Shown: positions 44,901 to 54,391, numbered from the stretch's first letter. The stretch: 64,000 nt of DNA from Amyelois transitella (GCF_032362555.1 NC_083513.1:6448001-6512000); one strand, 5' to 3'. The notes: generated from the sequence alone by a model not told the origin. Program-made: numbers and translations.

Positions 44901-47900
44901 GTAAATATTATTTGTTATTGTGTCAATGTCAACGTCATGTCATTCAATTGACGTATATATTTATGCCTGCCGGCTGTGACGAAAGTTTTGTGGGATGTGG
45001 TTTAAATGTTAAATTTGCTCTTATTGGCTGAATTTCGTAAAAACATACAAGTTAAATTCAAAATGTTTCAGTTGTTGGATTTTGGCAAAATTAAGATATC
45101 GTTTTGTGGTAAAATAGTTATGTTATTACGTTAGATTCAGTGTCATACCTTTGCCGCAGAAGGTTGAGGTTATAATTCTCAGCCTGTTTTCACTTAAAAC
45201 TTGTAAATAGTGCACTAAATCTTCACTTTTATCAGGAGCAAACAATAACAGGTCTTACTCGCGTGACCACCGGAAGTACCAGCTCATCATGACAGGATGT
45301 ATGTAATCCGACATTTTGTGGTGGTGGCCATCTTAGATTGATATACATCATACATAGCTAACAAACACTTCTGCCTGACTATGGGCCTTCACCTTTGAAA
45401 AAACAAAAATCTAATTTGGTTCGAGATTTTAATCAGGTACCCATATAATTTGGGGGTGTACTTCAAACTATTGGAGCAGGCAAACCGGACATAAACAGTG
45501 GTACAAAATATACTTACATGTATATACATGACAGGCAGGTCGATGTAGTTGAACAATTTGTAATGGTATATCACGGACAAACAAGTTGAGAGGAAAACCA
45601 TAACTTTCTTCGTTGTGTTCCTCTTTAGGAATGTAAATAAGACCAGCATACGCATCTCTGAAGGGCACAAAAGGAACCTGGGAAACGAATATGTATAAAA
45701 TAAAATTTAATGATATCGTTTTTTACCGATTGAAAGAAGGGGTATGTATCTCGCGCGTATCTTGTAAGTTCTATAAAAAAAATTACTACTTACATTTTAC
45801 TTGAACATTGAGTAATTAATTACTCATACAATCTAGTTTATTATGTCAAATAAGCTTTAGTGTTATAGTCATATAAATCGGAATAATATAAAATACTATA
45901 TACTATAAGGCATTCCAAATAATATGGTTATAATCCATATCATCATCCTTTGTCATACTTTTTTTCAAAGCACACTGTTATGTGAAAGGTAAAGTGAACA
46001 TATATGAAAGATAGAGGGAAAGTTACATGAAGAATACATAAGTATCACAAAGCTTAAAGTCAATCAAAACTTACCCTTGTTCCAAAGTTTCCACGGTTGC
46101 TTGTTTTTGGTCCTCAACGCCTACATGCATAAATGAGCAATTTCCAATGGCTTTAATAAGTGCTACAGTCTTCTTAGTCAGAGTGGCGCTGAATAGAATG
46201 TTTTGTCGTTCTTCTGTTGAAACATACGTACATACATATAGTCACATTTTTATTACTTGTGGGGTAGACAGAGCCAACAGTCTTAAAAGACTGATATGCC
46301 ACATTCACTTTTTTGGCTTGATAATAGAATTGAGATTCAAATAGTGACAGGACAGGCAAGCCCATCGACTAAAAGAAGAATACCAAGTTTATATGCCTTT
46401 CCTTAGTCGCTTTTAACGGCATCCATGAGAAAGAGATAAGGAGTGGTTATTTCTTTTCATTATTAAATAAAATTTTATAATTTACGGGAACCACACGGCA
46501 CTGCACGGAAATTAGATTTTAAATAATAAATTTTGACTTTAGAGCAGAGCAGTAAGGAAGTTATGATTACTATGAAGAAATGACAAAAAGAGAGAGAAGA
46601 CACTGTTAAAGTTACAAAATTGAACTTACTGGGCAGTAGTTTGATGATCTGCTTGATTTCCTCTTCATAACCAATCTCTAGCATTCTGTCTGCCTCATCG
46701 ATGATGAGGCCGTAAGCATGTTTGTGCACGAAGCCTGGTGTGTTTTGCATGTGATCAAGCAATCGACCCGGTGTTGCTACTAAAATGTTGACTCCTGAAA
46801 TAAAAATTTTCATTATAACTATAATTTTATTTTTAAAGCGGCGTTTACGCCATTGATATGAATAAAATTAAGTGAAATACCGTGAAGTAACTTCCAAGCT
46901 TCTTTTTCTCTGTTCGCTCCACCCATCACCATCCCATAAGTGTGACGATGATACTTCATCAGTTCCATCAAAACTCCATATGTCTGCATTGCCAATTCCC
47001 TTGTCGGCGTAAGAATAATAACACCAGTTCCTTGAAAGGAAAATCAAAATTGTATTAGAAACTGTTATTAAAATAAAAAAGGTTATATTTTATATTAACA
47101 ATAGGGACGATGACAAGGTTTTAAAACAATATTAATTAGTTAATAACATGATAGAATACACGTAATTATTTTATGTTTTATATTCATTCAATGTACGTCG
47201 GGAAAGTCCATTTAAAAAATAATAACTTTTTTAAGACATCATATCCATAAACGCAATAATTAACGTAGCTGTCATACAAATACATATAAAGTTCATGACG
47301 CGAACAAGATATTCAGATGTGACGTTTGCGTTTTGTAAGAAGCGTTTTGAAGGATTCCAAATAATGTGTTGTTTTTTCGTATATCTCAGGTAGATTATTG
47401 TTTATTGATGCCATTATTTGACCAACGTTTTAGTTATGAAACTAAATTAACACAAAAAAAAAATTGTCATCATGCCTATTACACTGATCCTATATCAATA
47501 ACTAGCTATTGCCCGCGACTTCGTACGCGTGGAAGAGACTGTCGTGGTTATTCTCCGTTGTATGTTGTACAAGGTGTTCTCATAAATGTATTTTTGTACA
47601 AACTTATTTTTGACGTACGTTACCATAAAAACGGTTGTAGTCAGTTTATCTTAAAAGATACATACTGTCGTGGACATTTTTTTAGATTTTTTCAAGAGGA
47701 ATAATTCTTTCATACATATATTTTTGGTATCTTGAACCGTTTTCGCAGCGCACGCAACGGAAGCCAGGTTAAATTATTTTCCCCATTTTCATTATTTCTG
47801 CGCTCCTAATAGTTGCAACGTGATGTTTTATAACCTAAAGCCTTCCTCGATAAATGGTCTATTCGAACCAGTAATTCTTGAGATTAGCGCGTTCAAACAA

Positions 47901-50241
47901 ACAAACTCTTCAGCTTTATAATATTAGTACATATAGATTTTACAAATGATGTCATCATAGTACCATGATGTATAGATTTTTGAGATTATTGAGTACAGCT
48001 GAACATGGCCTTTTGTTCTTTAAAAGAGACTGTTGGCTTGGATTACCTCATTAGTGATAAAGAAGTGATACTTAGTACATATGTAAAAAAAAAATTATGT
48101 GATCAGATTATGAACAAAATGCAATTATAAAAAAATTCGTCATCCCTTCTTATGGATATTTTCCTGATGAGTTTGATGCTTGGAAAATTAACCTATAAAA
48201 TTTTATAAGATTAAATAGAAATAGTTTAATACTATCACCAATCAAAAATACTATGTTAAGACATAAGAACATTAAAAAATAATAATTACCATTTCTACGC
48301 TTTAACTCCAGCTGATAAACCAATTCAATTGCAGGAATTAAAAATGCCAGGGTCTTCCCGGAGCCAGTTTTAGCTATTCCCACGAGATTTCGCCACTTCA
48401 GCAATGGTGGTAACGCTTTGGCTTGGATTTCTGTCATGGTGGTGAAGCCCATGTCTTTAATGGCCCTGAGAGTACGCTCACACACTTTGCCTTCCAAAGA
48501 GGAGAATTTATTTTCTTGTGAAATGCTGAGACTTAAACTGGACCCAGGCACTGGAATAAAAAATAATATTAGTATTTCATTTGGTTTCTTCCTTAACAGT
48601 ATGAATCAATTTTTTATTTACATTTTTAGTTATTACAATCTGTCTGTCTTGGGAAATAAATTTTATAATCTACATCTACACACTAACTTAAAAATAAAAA
48701 ACAAATACAGTTATTAACCATAAAGCTAGTATACATACATTGGCTTTCATCATTTGGCTTTATTTCTATTTTATTGTCCGAGTCTGCTTCTTCAACATTT
48801 TGTGAATCACCATTTTCATTTTCATCTTTTACCTCAGGTTCTTTTTTGACGTCAGCCTTTTGCTTTTTATGTTTTTCTGAAACAATAATTTGTTGATTAT
48901 TGATATATTGATACATTTACATCGCTTGTAGAAATTAAGTGTATCTTAATTATGATGATAAGGGCAAATTATATGCCAATCAAGCTGGCGAATGTCACAT
49001 GATTGTATGGCGAATATTGCGCTAACCACAGTGCAATAGTCAGTCTATCTCACTTATGCAATTTTGTAAAGAGAAAGAGTAGGTATAAAAAATATATCTT
49101 GTTTGGATATTCTAGTGAACATTGAGGTCAAATGAGCTTAAATAAAGAGGTTGATGAATTTAGATGAAATAAATGTTACACCTGGAAAGATGCAAAAGAA
49201 GAAAGTGTAACATAAGACTTATGATTAGGTATGTATTATTGTGCCTGTACTTGACCCATGTGGTTTTGGTTTATATGTATAAACTCAACGTTGTTTCTCT
49301 GCAACTTGTGACTTACATTTTATAATATACTTACTTTTAGTATCTGTTTTTGCACTGTCTTCATTGATTTCATGTGGTCGTTTCTTGGCTTCCTGTGGTT
49401 CCAAATCTGGAAATATAAAGTATATGTAATTAAAACTAAAAATAATAACAATATAAACAAAAAAGGTCTTAATTAACCCCATGTGGTTTTGGTTTATATA
49501 AACTCACTTTGTTTCTCTGCAACTTGTGACTTACATTTTATAATATACTTACTTTTAGTATCTGTTTTTGCACTGTCTTCATTGATTTCATGTGGTCGTT
49601 TCTTGGCTTCCTGTGGTTCCGAATCTGGAAATATAAAGTATATGTAATTAAAACTGTGGTGTGGTGCAATGCTGGTAGTTTTAATTAAGAAAAGGGTAGG
49701 CATAAAAAAAATTATCTTGATTGGATATTCCAGTTAAAATTGCGGTCAAATAAGCTAGAATAAAAAGGTTAATGAATTTAGATAAAATAAAAGTTACAAC
49801 TGGAAAGATGCAAAAGAAGAAAGTGTAACATAAAACTTATGATTAGGTATGTATTATAGTGCCTGTAGAAAAACTTGACTCCATGTGGTTTTGGTTTATA
49901 TAAACACGCTTTGTTTCTCTTCAAGCTGTGACTTACATTTTATAATTTACTTACTTTTATAATCTGTTTTTGCACAGTCTTCATTGATTTCATGTGGTCG
50001 GTTCTTGGCGTTCTGTGGTTCAGATTCTGGAAATTAAATGTATATATAATTGAAACAAAAGAAAATTATAATAGTCCTAATTATTTAACTATAGTGTTAT
50101 AAACGCACATTTGAGTGAAGAGGTTATAGTCATTCAAAACTTACCTGCATTATTTGCATTATATTTTTTGCTCATAAGTTGCAGTTTCCTTTTTTCTCTT
50201 TTTTTAATTTTACGCATTAAAACCTTTTCTGGCATAACCAT
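38998..50241 (-). CDS. Second DDX18/pitchoune-type helicase gene, tandem duplicate
   Basis: A near twin of the gene at 36267-30932. Exons: 50241-50145; exon 2 in three copies 50026-49955, 49624-49553, 49406-49335; 48876-48739, 48550-48290, 47030-46881, 46794-46630, 46213-46075, 45677-45518, 40399-40247, 39789-39619, 39291-38998. With all three exon-2 copies the sum is 1944 nt (647 aa); with one it is 599 aa. Both keep frame. All motifs are present: [50 protein letters not shown]; the tail ends [13 protein letters not shown]. Changes from the twin include [10 protein letters not shown] for [10 protein letters not shown] and a 4-residue longer acidic exon. Intron 8 (40400-45517) holds a full-length LINE. 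The absence of stops and preserved splice sites argue for a functional gene; expression is unknown. Confidence 0.85.
39523..39562. repeat. 15-bp perfect inverted repeat in second DDX18 copy
   Basis: The arms 39523-39537 (ATTTGTCTTCAAAAT) and 39548-39562 are exact complements with a 10-base loop. It lies in the same intron (between exons 10 and 11 of the canonical numbering) as the 24-bp hairpin of the twin gene, but the sequences differ. Confidence 0.8.
39823..39950 (+). mobile_element. GGTAGACAGAGCC-type repeat fragment
   Basis: CATA-repeat start, ATAATCACGTCTGTATCCCT, GGGTAGACAAGACCAACAGT and AGCTGTTTGGCTTAATGACA follow the order seen in the fuller copy at 46226-46500. Truncated on the right. 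Confidence 0.65.
40502..40535. repeat. (AAATC)n pentanucleotide array, LINE 3' terminus
   Basis: About six and a half copies of AATCA on the plus strand, which is (GATTT)n in the LINE's own direction. Such short tandem 3' tails are typical of CR1-group elements. Confidence 0.85.
40725..43571 (-). CDS. LINE ORF2: AP endonuclease and reverse transcriptase
   Basis: 948 aa. The N-terminal AP-like endonuclease shows [27 protein letters not shown] and LSDHS, i.e. all expected catalytic blocks, within residues 1-215. The reverse transcriptase follows, with [57 protein letters not shown] and the FADD active-site box near residue 670. A C-terminal conserved region contains [10 protein letters not shown]. 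The length and motif order are normal for the CR1/jockey superfamily. It carries out nicking of target DNA and reverse transcription of the element's RNA. Confidence 0.93.
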   Translation of the reverse strand: MTILHQNIAGLINKSDLLSVHLEELADKKIYVDVICISEHFIKSGDEEELNIPNYRSAAIYSRKNIKRGGTCILVKNDVSFNELNYVAELSVPDIVECCAVELIQCNLFVLCVYRPSTSKDFETFYYRLDLIFKRLFKKCNKRIVMCGDFNIDVLKKTNLAQEFEYFLMGYNLKLQIRQVTRPSSQTCLDNFAHNLQLKCKNQVIEFALSDHSAQIIVIPMDKINKLSQWRAKKRDLSIEYLKLFENHIKNFPFSGIYNTDDPNTAFNHFFDNFQMIYNLCFPLKIKIFKSKKKLRWISKGIKICSRRKRSLLWKHRTAPSRQNKINLKNYSKKFKTIINLTQKAQNTFYINNAQNKSKATWQIINDKYKKKDYISEVQHDDNSISDPKSIAEAFNAYFIEKIENSSNKLYDKVDLIFQPQSMFLMPIMTEEVIKIVRTLKNTNSTGYDDISTKVVKSVCEDIAPHICFLINMCISAGIYPDKLKPTIIKPLHKKGDKKIMSNFRPVALGTIFTKIFEKYLYDSIYNYLTKYKILCDEQKGFRKNKTISMAIYDMLDIVMKNVDKRNPVCVVYTDMTQAFDFVNRNRLLNKLNTYGIRGNVLNLIKSYLDNRSQCVEITSICPKKKQEINHLSGYRINKFGVPQGSVLGPLLFLIYINDLPQKVQQKMVLFADDSTAIIKCDDPKEYEYDINNTINDIIQWLETNNLKINLMKTKVMQFYNRKIPPNLNIQYNSQNIDEVQTTKFLGLTVDSQLSWSSHIEEVCKKLNKSAYALFRISKKVKLEAALVAYHGLVTPHLNYGVIFWGNAVEVNKVFKAQKRCIRSMCGLKSRDSCVPMFKAHKMLTLPSIYILEVCLFVKSNPHLFTKIADIRMRPDRVRPQYQQKLVIGGHQKSLISNNVIGMAPKIFNKLPDSYKTEDLVTFKKTIKQLLIERCYYSVKDFLQDNLT
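43588..44823 (-). CDS. LINE ORF1 protein with coiled coil
   Basis: 411 aa. Residues ~45-95 form a strong coiled coil ([20 protein letters not shown]). The middle (~125-205) is a low-complexity Lys/Asp/Asn region with repeated DKDDENKK-like units. The C-terminal ~200 residues ([33 protein letters not shown]) resemble the esterase-like fold found in ORF1 of CR1-group LINEs, though I cannot confirm the catalytic residues. ORF1 proteins bind element RNA and form particles. ORF2 starts 16 nt after the stop. Confidence 0.8.
   Translation of the reverse strand: MDSENITFRRPEISNSLNDSDNSSLLDSTIMSLPNTSINNSVTQIEIQERIENLESKLLSANNEIDNLNEENIKLKNEVHRCQKVIETYKKICTEKVLSPASVKKKSKKRFQESTLSQRLYQESPTKLNLANRQDHDFIDKDDENKKIDNKIKKISDKDNENKKTGIQLINDKDDHKSSKSISNLAEDKIEKEDNNRSKQKLQKPDVSDTKSVTKICLISTNKNNKMLSIAESTFGNYRICHYLKPNCGIKNMIEDLNNKLKEYTNKDCCVIFIGDEDFKKTNNYFDIVLNLREELQLITHTNIVLCLPTFVCNNNSTIFNWRLECFNNLLYLDIHTHNYAYLLDSNLNLSYDYDMFSIRSGTINNNGIKQIFRDLQELILNIIDNENLNSDEYDIMDKVSPASSSDFFPK
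46226..46500 (+). mobile_element. Near-complete GGTAGACAGAGCC...CCACACGG interspersed repeat
   Basis: About 275 bp: CATA-rich start, GGGGTAGACAGAGCCAACAG, AGTCTTAAAAGACT hairpin, GAATTGAGATTCAAATAGTG, CGCTTTTAACGGCATCCATG, AAGAGATAAGGAGTGG, end GGGAACCACACGGCA. No ORF. It lies within intron 6 of the second DDX18 copy and is absent from the twin, so it was inserted after duplication. Confidence 0.75.
47500..47942 (+). mobile_element. CTAG...CCCGCGACTTCG-type interspersed repeat
   Basis: Begins TAACTAGCTATTGCCCGCGA, continues CTTCGTACGCGTGGAAGAGA, and ends AGCTTTATAATATTAGTACA. Shares internal blocks (CGCTCCTAATAGTTGCA, TCGATAAATGGTCTATT) with 20138-20390. Located in intron 4 of the second DDX18 copy. 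Confidence 0.7.
48012..48085 (-). mobile_element. Old repeat remnant parallel to 34655-34742
   Basis: GAGACTGTTGGCTTGGATTA ... GATAAAGAAGTGATACTTAG matches the remnant in the twin gene's same intron and in turn the GGTAGACAGAGCC repeat in reverse. Confidence 0.5.
49335..50026 (-). repeat. Tandem triplication of a 72-bp exon with flanks
   Basis: Three copies of the same exon (50026-49955, 49624-49553, 49406-49335) each encode a variant of [16 protein letters not shown] and each keep an AG before and GTAAG after. The two downstream copies are nearly identical; the upstream one is more diverged ([16 protein letters not shown]). Intron phase is 1 on both sides, so any number of copies keeps frame. 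Flanking intron text such as CATGTGGTTTTGGTTTATAT is repeated with each unit. Confidence 0.92.
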
Positions 50242-50843
50242 TTTTGAAATTGAAATAAAGTGTTAAAACGTTGTTCAATAAACACGACAAATCTAAAAAT
50301 AATGATCACTCCGTATTTTATTTTGACTGAAGAAGACAGACTATGACAGATAAAATGAAAACAAAGAAAGTTACACAGCAGAGCAGGAGCGTGAGGAAAA
50401 AAACGTGTCGGCCTGTCAGCTTCTATTAAACTTCCTTATAGTTGTAAAAGCAGTGTTGTCCAATCGCTTTAATGATTTCGATATCGATACTGGTCTACTT
50501 GTCTTTGGGACACCTTAGTCATAACTAATAATAAACATACATTTTAATAGAAAAGTAAGTTTATTTTTTTGTTACATCTTCACGCGTTATCTTTTTGAAA
50601 TATCATGAAATAAAAAAAAATATCACGTAATATAAAATGACGAGTCTGGAGAAGGATATAAAGTACCTTTTATCAAAAACTAAAGTTCCAATGGGATTTG
50701 CCAAAAACATGTATTCTTTCGTAGGTTTAGCTAAATTCGTCGCTTTTTGTAGGTGGGGTTTAATTAATTAAAGAAAAAATATATTGATTATACCTACAGG
50801 TTTTTATTTTAAAATTATTTTATTTTTATAACCTTTAATGTAG

Positions 50844-51045
50844 GTACTGGTGCCGTGTGGTTTCCGGCACCAGTACAAAAAAGAATAGCAGCACTCCATC
50901 TCTTTCCTATGTATGTCGTAAAGAGCGGCTAACGAATAGGCTTACAAACTTGGGATTCTTTTTTTAGGCGATGGGCTAGCAACCTGTCACTATTTAAATC
51001 ATTAAGTCAAATAGCTGAGGTTGGCCTATATGTATGTATGTACAA
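50844..51045 (-). mobile_element. GGTAGACAGAGCC...CCACACGG interspersed repeat, reversed
   Basis: Starts GGTGCCGTGTGGTTTCCGGC, then CCATCTCTTTCCTATGTATG, AACTTGGGATTCTTTTTTTA, GGCGATGGGCTAGCAACCTG; this is the reverse complement of the right two-thirds of the family. Confidence 0.75.
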
Positions 51046-51509
51046 TATATACGCTTTAAGAAGCATTATTTTGAGACCGCTTCAATAAATTGTGGGTATA
51101 TTTAATAACAATCTATATATTTTACTTTAAAAATAATTTGTTTGCTGTACATTTGGAATTGATTGTGTTACTTAAATCGATAAAAATATATGTTTATTAA
51201 AAATCGATTTTATGATCTGGCAACACTAGTGGTCAGACCAACGCGAAGTTACGTTTGAATTGAACATCGCTCAGTCAGACGTCACTCCAACGTCACTCGT
51301 CCGTTCTTCCGTTCGTTGTTTCGTTGAGCTTTTTATCTGATATTTATATTGTTTTGAGTAATGATTTTTAATCGGCGGTGCCACTAGTTTCACATAGGGG
51401 AGCCCCTTAAACCTGCTATACGTTCAGTTCAGAGTGTATTTGAATACATGCTGGTTGTTTGTGTTGATAGAATTCTCACATACATTACCTACAAATAGAC
51501 ATATATTTC

Positions 51510-51560
51510 TTTAATATAAAGAATAACCACGCGGGCGAAGCCGCGGGGCAACAACTAGTA
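51510..51560 (-). mobile_element. CTAG-type repeat end
   Basis: Plus strand ACCACGCGGGCGAAGCCGCG followed by GGGCAACAACTAGTACC is the reverse complement of the start of the CTAG...CCCGCG repeat. Confidence 0.55.
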
Positions 51561-51837
51561 CCACTTATATATACCACAAATAAATACAAACTGCAATGGT
51601 ACGTTGATTCATGTTCGCACCAGACTAGTTAAGTGATGTGTATGCGACAGTAAAAACTCCTGAATAAAAACTTATAGCAAAAGCATTTTATAAGAAGTTT
51701 GCTAATTAATTGAGCCAGTAGATGAGGAAGTTTATTTTTAAGATTGTAGACATTTAACAAGTTCCTGAAACTTTTTTCATAAAAAATATGAATATACAGC
51801 GATTCAAGATTATATAAGAATAGTAGTTTTGTGTATA

Positions 51838-53158
51838 CTACTCTGTCAAGAAAGTAGCAGGAAAAGATCAATAATACACAAACTGTTTGTTATTCATCCA
51901 AATTTATTTTATCACCTTCAAAATATGCTCCTTTAGAAACGATACACTTACGCCAACGAATAATCCAATCATCAAAACATTTTTTAAACGCTGTTTCCGG
52001 AATTGAGGTCAGTTCTCGCCGCGAATTCTCTTTTATGTCTTCTACCGATTGAAAACGGGTGCCACGAAGTGGTAATTTGAGTTTAGGAAAAAGAAAAAAG
52101 TCGGCTGGAGCCATATCTGGTGAATATGGTGGTTGCTCGATGGTATTTGTTGAGTGTTTGGTTAAAAATTCGTTCACAATGATGGCCTTGTGCGAAGGTG
52201 CATTATCATGGTGCTAAAACCAAGAATTTTCTTTCCACAAATCTGGCCTTTTTCGTCGGATTTGCTCTCTTAAACGCCGCATAACACTCAAATAATATTC
52301 CTTATTTACCGTTTGACCTTCCGGCAAGAATTCCGAGTGCACAACACCGCGATAGTCAAAGAAAACAGTCAACATGACTTTGACTTTTGAACGACTTTGG
52401 CGTGGTTTTTTCGTTTTCGGTTCAGTTGGAAGGCGCCACTCGGAAGCTTGTTGACTAGTTTGCATGTCAAACTCGTAAACCCACGTCTCGTCACCAGTAA
52501 CAATGCGTTTCATGAATGTTGGGTCGGAATTGACTCGTTCTAGCATGTCCTCAGCGACTCTCATGCGATTGAGTTTTTGAAAAAAATTCAGGTCTTTTGG
52601 GACTAGCCGAGCGGCAACATGTTTCATACCCAAATTATTAGTTAAAATGGTACGGATCGACTCGTGAGATACAGAAAGTTCGGTGGCTATCTCTCTCAAA
52701 GTTGAATGAGGATTTTCAGTCACTATTTCCTTCACTTTTGCGATTTTAACTTCAGTTGCAGACGTTGATGGCCTACCAGAGCGAGGCAAATCTTCCATCA
52801 CATCTCGACCGCTTTTGAACGCTTTGTACCACTCATAAGCACGAGTTTTTGATAAAGTCGATTCACCGTAAGCCTTCTGTAACATTTTCAGTGACTCCGA
52901 ACACGATATTCCATTGGCAATGCAAAATTTAAGACAAACTCTTTGTTCGATGTTTTTATCCATTATGAAATTAGCAATACACACTAGATATGATATAACT
53001 AAAAATAGCACTGTATTGAATGTAAACAACAGATGCAACTCAAACTCCGCGCCAAAATGGAAAACAGTTGTGCCAATCTAACAACAACAAAAAAAACAAA
53101 AATTTGAATTTGGAACCATAAATAAATAATCCATTCCCGATACTTTTCTGACTGAATG
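51838..53158 (-). mobile_element. Complete mariner element, 1321 bp
   Basis: Ends CATTCAGTCAGAAAAGTATC (at 53158) and CTACTCTGTCAAGAAAGTAG (at 51838) are imperfect ~30-bp inverted repeats, each flanked by TA. Length and structure are typical of mariner. The sequence is almost identical to the copy split by the RTE LINE at 6665-10482. Its transposase has one internal stop. Confidence 0.92.
51890..52963 (-). pseudogene. Mariner transposase with one nonsense codon
   Basis: From ATG at 52963 (MDKNIEQRVCLKFC) to TAA at 51890, 357 codons plus stop. The N-terminal helix-turn-helix region ends in GRDVMEDLPRSGRP. The catalytic blocks are TGDETWVYEF, HHDNAPSH and YSPDMAPADFF (D,D34D). A TAG at 52214-52216 falls just before the HHDNAPSH block; the corresponding codon in the other copy is TTG. 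Otherwise the frame is intact, so this copy was active recently. It cannot make a full-length enzyme as read here. Confidence 0.9.
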
Positions 53159-53199
53159 TACATTCCAGGGCAGTCGTCCATACTTCAATTGGGCCATCT

Positions 53200-54190
53200 C
53201 CTTTATACAGCTATTTACACATGTATTTGTGTTTCGTTAACCGTCATTAATTAGTTTCTTTTTCTTCTTATTTTCTGTTTGGGTTACTCTGTTTACAAAA
53301 TGGGAAACTTGAAATATCGCGTTATTTGCGAGTACGAGTTCCACCGTGGCACCAGTGCTGCGGAAATGGCTCGAAGGGTTATTGATGTGTATGGCGGTCG
53401 TGTCGCAGGAGAAAACAGAGTGCGTTTTAGGTTACAAAGTTTTCGTTCTGACCTGCAGAACAAGCCCCTTGGACGGCCGGAGACCTTAGTTGATAATGAA
53501 GAATTGTGGAAGCGTAACCATCGTAAACCACGTCTGAGTTAGCTTCAGGTTCGGTGTTAGCAATAAAACTAACTTAATTCACTTGAAGCAAATTGGGAAG
53601 ATTAAGAAACTTGAAAGGTGGGTACCTCACGAATTGAGTGCAGCAAACCGGCAAACGCGTGTCGTCTGCTGCGTTACATTACTTAACCAGCATAATAATG
53701 AAGGGTTTTTTAATCAAATCATTACCTGTGACGGAAAGTGGATTCTCTACGATAATCGGAAATGTTCATCACAATGGCTAGACCCTGGCCAGCCAGCCAA
53801 ATCCTGCTCCAAGCGAATTTGACCCAAAAAACTTACTTGTATGCGTTTGGTGGACTAGTGCCGGTGTGGTCCATTACGGTTTTCTTAAATCTGGCCAGAC
53901 GATTACGGCAGACGTCTGTTGTTAGCAATTGCAAACTATGATGGCAAAACTAGCTGCTAAACAACCGAGGCTGGTGAATCGCTCCACGCCGCGCTGCTTC
54001 ACGACAACGCTAGACCACACACTGCTTAAAAGATGGCTACCAAATTAGAGGAGCTTAAATTGGAATATCTAAGACATCCACTGTACTCCTCGGACCATGT
54101 TCCAAGAGATTATCATTTTTTTTCGAAATTTAGATAACTTCAATTGCGATAGTCCAAACCGCCTTCAAAGATTTGATTGAAAGTGCATAG
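53200..54190 (+). pseudogene. Decayed mariner transposase of a second type
   Basis: The frame at 53298 reads YRVICEYEFHRGTSAAEMAR then RVIDVYGGRVAGE, the N-terminal DNA-binding region of a SETMAR/cecropia-type mariner transposase. Further downstream are KKLERWVPHELS, FFNQIITCDGKWILYDNR (first catalytic aspartate block, DEKW altered to DGKW) and LHDNARPHTA-like and HPLYSSDHVPRDYHFF-like blocks in shifted frames near 54000-54120. Many frameshifts and stops make it inactive. The terminal repeats were not recognised. The intact mariner at 51838-53158 lies directly beside it. Confidence 0.82.
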
Positions 54191-54391
54191 ATAATAATGG
54201 TTCTACCTTGTTTAAATAATATTATATTAAAAAATATTCGACATTTTGTTGACTCCAATACCAAATACCAATTTCATATTATGTCTTACCACAAGGCCTG
54301 CCGGTTACATACTCATTTGTCTATAAACTATCAAATGACTTGTCATCTTGGTACAATGGTTTTAGACTGTATGTACCATACATAATATGTA

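Larger units (their letters stand above)
40502..45285 (-). mobile_element. Full-length CR1-like LINE with two intact ORFs
   Basis: A non-LTR retrotransposon in intron 8 of the second DDX18 copy, in the same direction as the gene. It has a 5' UTR of roughly 460 bp, ORF1 (44823-43588), a 16-nt gap, ORF2 (43571-40725), a ~190-bp 3' UTR and a terminal (GATTT)n array (40502-40535 on the plus strand) instead of poly(A). The 5' boundary is inferred from where the intron again resembles the twin gene (about 45290). Both frames are free of stops, so the copy may be young and potentially competent. Clade placement near CR1/Daphne is inference. Confidence 0.85.
50242..51837. other. Region upstream of second DDX18 copy, repeats, no gene
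   Basis: The segment to about 50490 parallels the region upstream of the first DDX18 gene. It also holds a reversed interspersed repeat (50844-51045) and a reversed CTAG-type end (51510-51560). The rest is unassigned. Confidence 0.55.

Noticed and set aside
38998-50241. Second minus-strand DDX18 copy as a pseudogene
   Set aside because: The large intron with a LINE first suggested a broken gene, but every exon joins in frame, all splice sites are GT-AG and all helicase motifs are intact.
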